Source of the DNA: Tricholoma matsutake
Taxonomy: Eukaryota > Basidiomycota > Agaricomycetes > Agaricales > Tricholomataceae
Assembly: GCA_026075535.2 (NCBI GenBank)
Contig: AP026549.1
Span: 3,782,001-3,846,000 of the forward strand
DNA: 64,000 nt
Direction: 5' to 3'
Positions 62,544 through 64,000 of the stretch are shown in pieces. The translations under genes were made by a program, and so were the position numbers. Below the pieces are notes generated by a model. That model was not told the DNA's origin. It did no database searches and was given only the letters and a program-made list of their open reading frames with translations. How positions within the stretch are numbered: the stretch's first letter is position 1; each line of letters begins with the position of its first letter.

Positions 62544-64000
62544 GTGGTACACCACTGTTGTCCACAAAAAATTGTTTCACAGTGTTGTCAGTAGGTGAAG
62601 TGTACAAATCAAATTCTATTTCATCGACTGATCTCTCTGCGAATGATGCACAAGCCGTACTAACCCCTCCCTATCCTTGTTTGTGTTTTCATAAGTGCCC
62701 TAAATGGGAGAAACGACTCCCCAACCACTATGTCATAGTGGCAACCCTGAGCCCCCACTCATTTGATCTCGAAGTATCACTGCAAACCACCAATACCAGT
62801 GCTGTGCACATGACCAAGGCACTACTTGATTGTGGCGCCACCGGCCTTTTTGTCAGTTCTGACTTCATTGCACAAAATCACCTCGCAACAAAGGTGCTCA
62901 GCCGACCAATCCCTGTGTTCAATGTTGATGGCTCAGTGAACAACACAGGCAATATCTCGGAAGTTGTAGAGGTCCTACTATGATTTCGCAACCACTCTGA
63001 ACGTGCAACATTTGCGGTGACTGGCATCGGCAAGCAAGATGTTATTCTCGGCCTCACCTGGCTCCACGAGCATAATCCTGAGGTGGACTGGCAGACTAAT
63101 GAGGTCAAAATGAGTTGATGCCTGAATCACTGCCGCACCTATCAGAACGAGACAAACAAAGAGTGCAAAAGCACTTTTCGAGAAATCACTAGCATTTGTA
63201 CCTGTTGTGCAGGTCCCATGCCTACCCCTGACATTGAGATGGAGGACATCCCGGACCTTCCGCAACTGGTGAATGATGATAACAATGACAAAGACCATGA
63301 TGAACCACCCCTTTCAAGCAAAAACTTGGTCAAAGAGGGAGATCACATCTTTGTCACTACCATTCCCTGCAAAGTGGAATTCATTCGTGCCATGTCCAAC
63401 ATTTCACAACAGCTAGCAGAGGCCTTCCATAAGAATGTGCAACCAAAGTCCTTTCACAAATCCATCCCTGCGCACTTCTATGAGTTTGAGGACCTATTTG
63501 CAAAGTCTTCGTTCAACCACTTGCCTGACTGAAAGGTATGGGATCATGCAATTGAACTCATCCCTGGTGCAAAAGCTGCTAGCTGCAAGGTCTACCCCCT
63601 CACGCCCAATGAACAAGCCAAGATGGACGAATTCATCTGGGAGAACCTAGCCACTGGCCACATTTGCCCCTCAAAATTGCCAATGGCATCCCCCATCTTC
63701 TTTATCAAGAAGAAGGATGGATCCCTCCAGCTTGTACAAGATTATTGTGCTCTCAATGCCCTCACAATCAAAAACTGATATCTGCTACCACTGATTTTGG
63801 AACTGGTAAATCAACTATGAGGTGCGAAATACTTTACAAAACTTGATGTGCAATGGGGGTACAACAATGTGTGCATGAAAAGGGGCGATGAATGGAAAGC
63901 CACTTTTTGCACGAATTGTGGGCTTTTTGAACCCTTGGTGATGTTTTTTGGACTCACAAACTCCCCTTCCACATTCCAAACAATGATGAACAACATTTTT
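62540..64000 (+). pseudogene. pol: Gypsy-2 pol, N-terminal part (protease and start of RT)
   Basis: Aligned with Gypsy-1 pol: protease LLDCGATGLFVSSDF (with Cys in place of Ser after the catalytic Asp), [62 protein letters not shown] and [25 protein letters not shown] codons at 62981, 63116, 63530, 63776 and 63818 all align with Arg in Gypsy-1. No TAA or TAG was noticed in frame. The element runs beyond the window. Confidence 0.93.

Overview
The window is nuclear DNA of a mushroom-forming basidiomycete (Agaricomycetes). The reasons are host genes cut by many 47-62 bp introns, dense Ty3/gypsy, hAT and Helitron-type relics, and families typical of that class (a GRF zinc-finger protein, an MCT-type transporter with 13 exons, a large DDE transposase). 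No species is claimed.

Layout. 1-5.9 kb is a mobile-element graveyard. It holds the 5' end of a Gypsy-1 retrotransposon, a GRF zinc-finger pseudogene broken by two LTR insertions (one a solo LTR with target duplication CCTGG), a hAT transposase relic and a Helitron helicase tail. After a gene-poor stretch (5.9-8.3 kb) comes a host block, 8.3-27.6 kb: a P-loop protein, a Pro/Gln-rich protein, a NOSIP-like RING protein, a small secreted protein, a membrane-anchored proline-rich protein, an MCT-like MFS transporter, ATP synthase gamma, eIF2-beta (head-to-head with ATP synthase gamma) and a polytopic membrane protein. For the seven multi-exon genes with several splice joins the proposed exons sum to a multiple of three.

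28.9-31.6 kb is a DDE transposon with 42 bp terminal inverted repeats. 32.06-38.11 kb is a nearly intact Gypsy-1 (426 bp LTRs, target duplication AGGTC) whose pol is cut by a single TGA. 38.4-43 kb holds a USP-like cysteine-protease pseudogene pierced by two hAT MITEs and an F-box-like pseudogene. 43.3-51.5 kb is the strangest part: near-identical 1.37 kb inverted arms around a core bounded by two 192 bp direct repeats, with an intron-free fragment of a COP9 signalosome subunit 1 gene inside. 52.4-60.7 kb is an older minus-strand Gypsy-3 with an extra ORF after the integrase. Its 3' end was flipped by an inversion through a hAT MITE. At 60667 a plus-strand Gypsy-2 is inserted in the Gypsy-3 gag and runs off the window.

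Two themes connect the elements. First, Gypsy-1 and Gypsy-2 both carry, 2 nt after the 5' LTR, a 10 nt block complementary to the predicted 5' end of their own RNA, as in self-priming Tf1/sushi elements, with a TATA box about 30 bp upstream of that RNA start. Second, decay is dominated by loss of CpG. In-frame stops in the relics are almost all TGA and align with arginine (CGA to TGA), and a diverged Gypsy-1 copy differs from its sister mainly at CpG sites. This is the mark expected of cytosine methylation followed by deamination.
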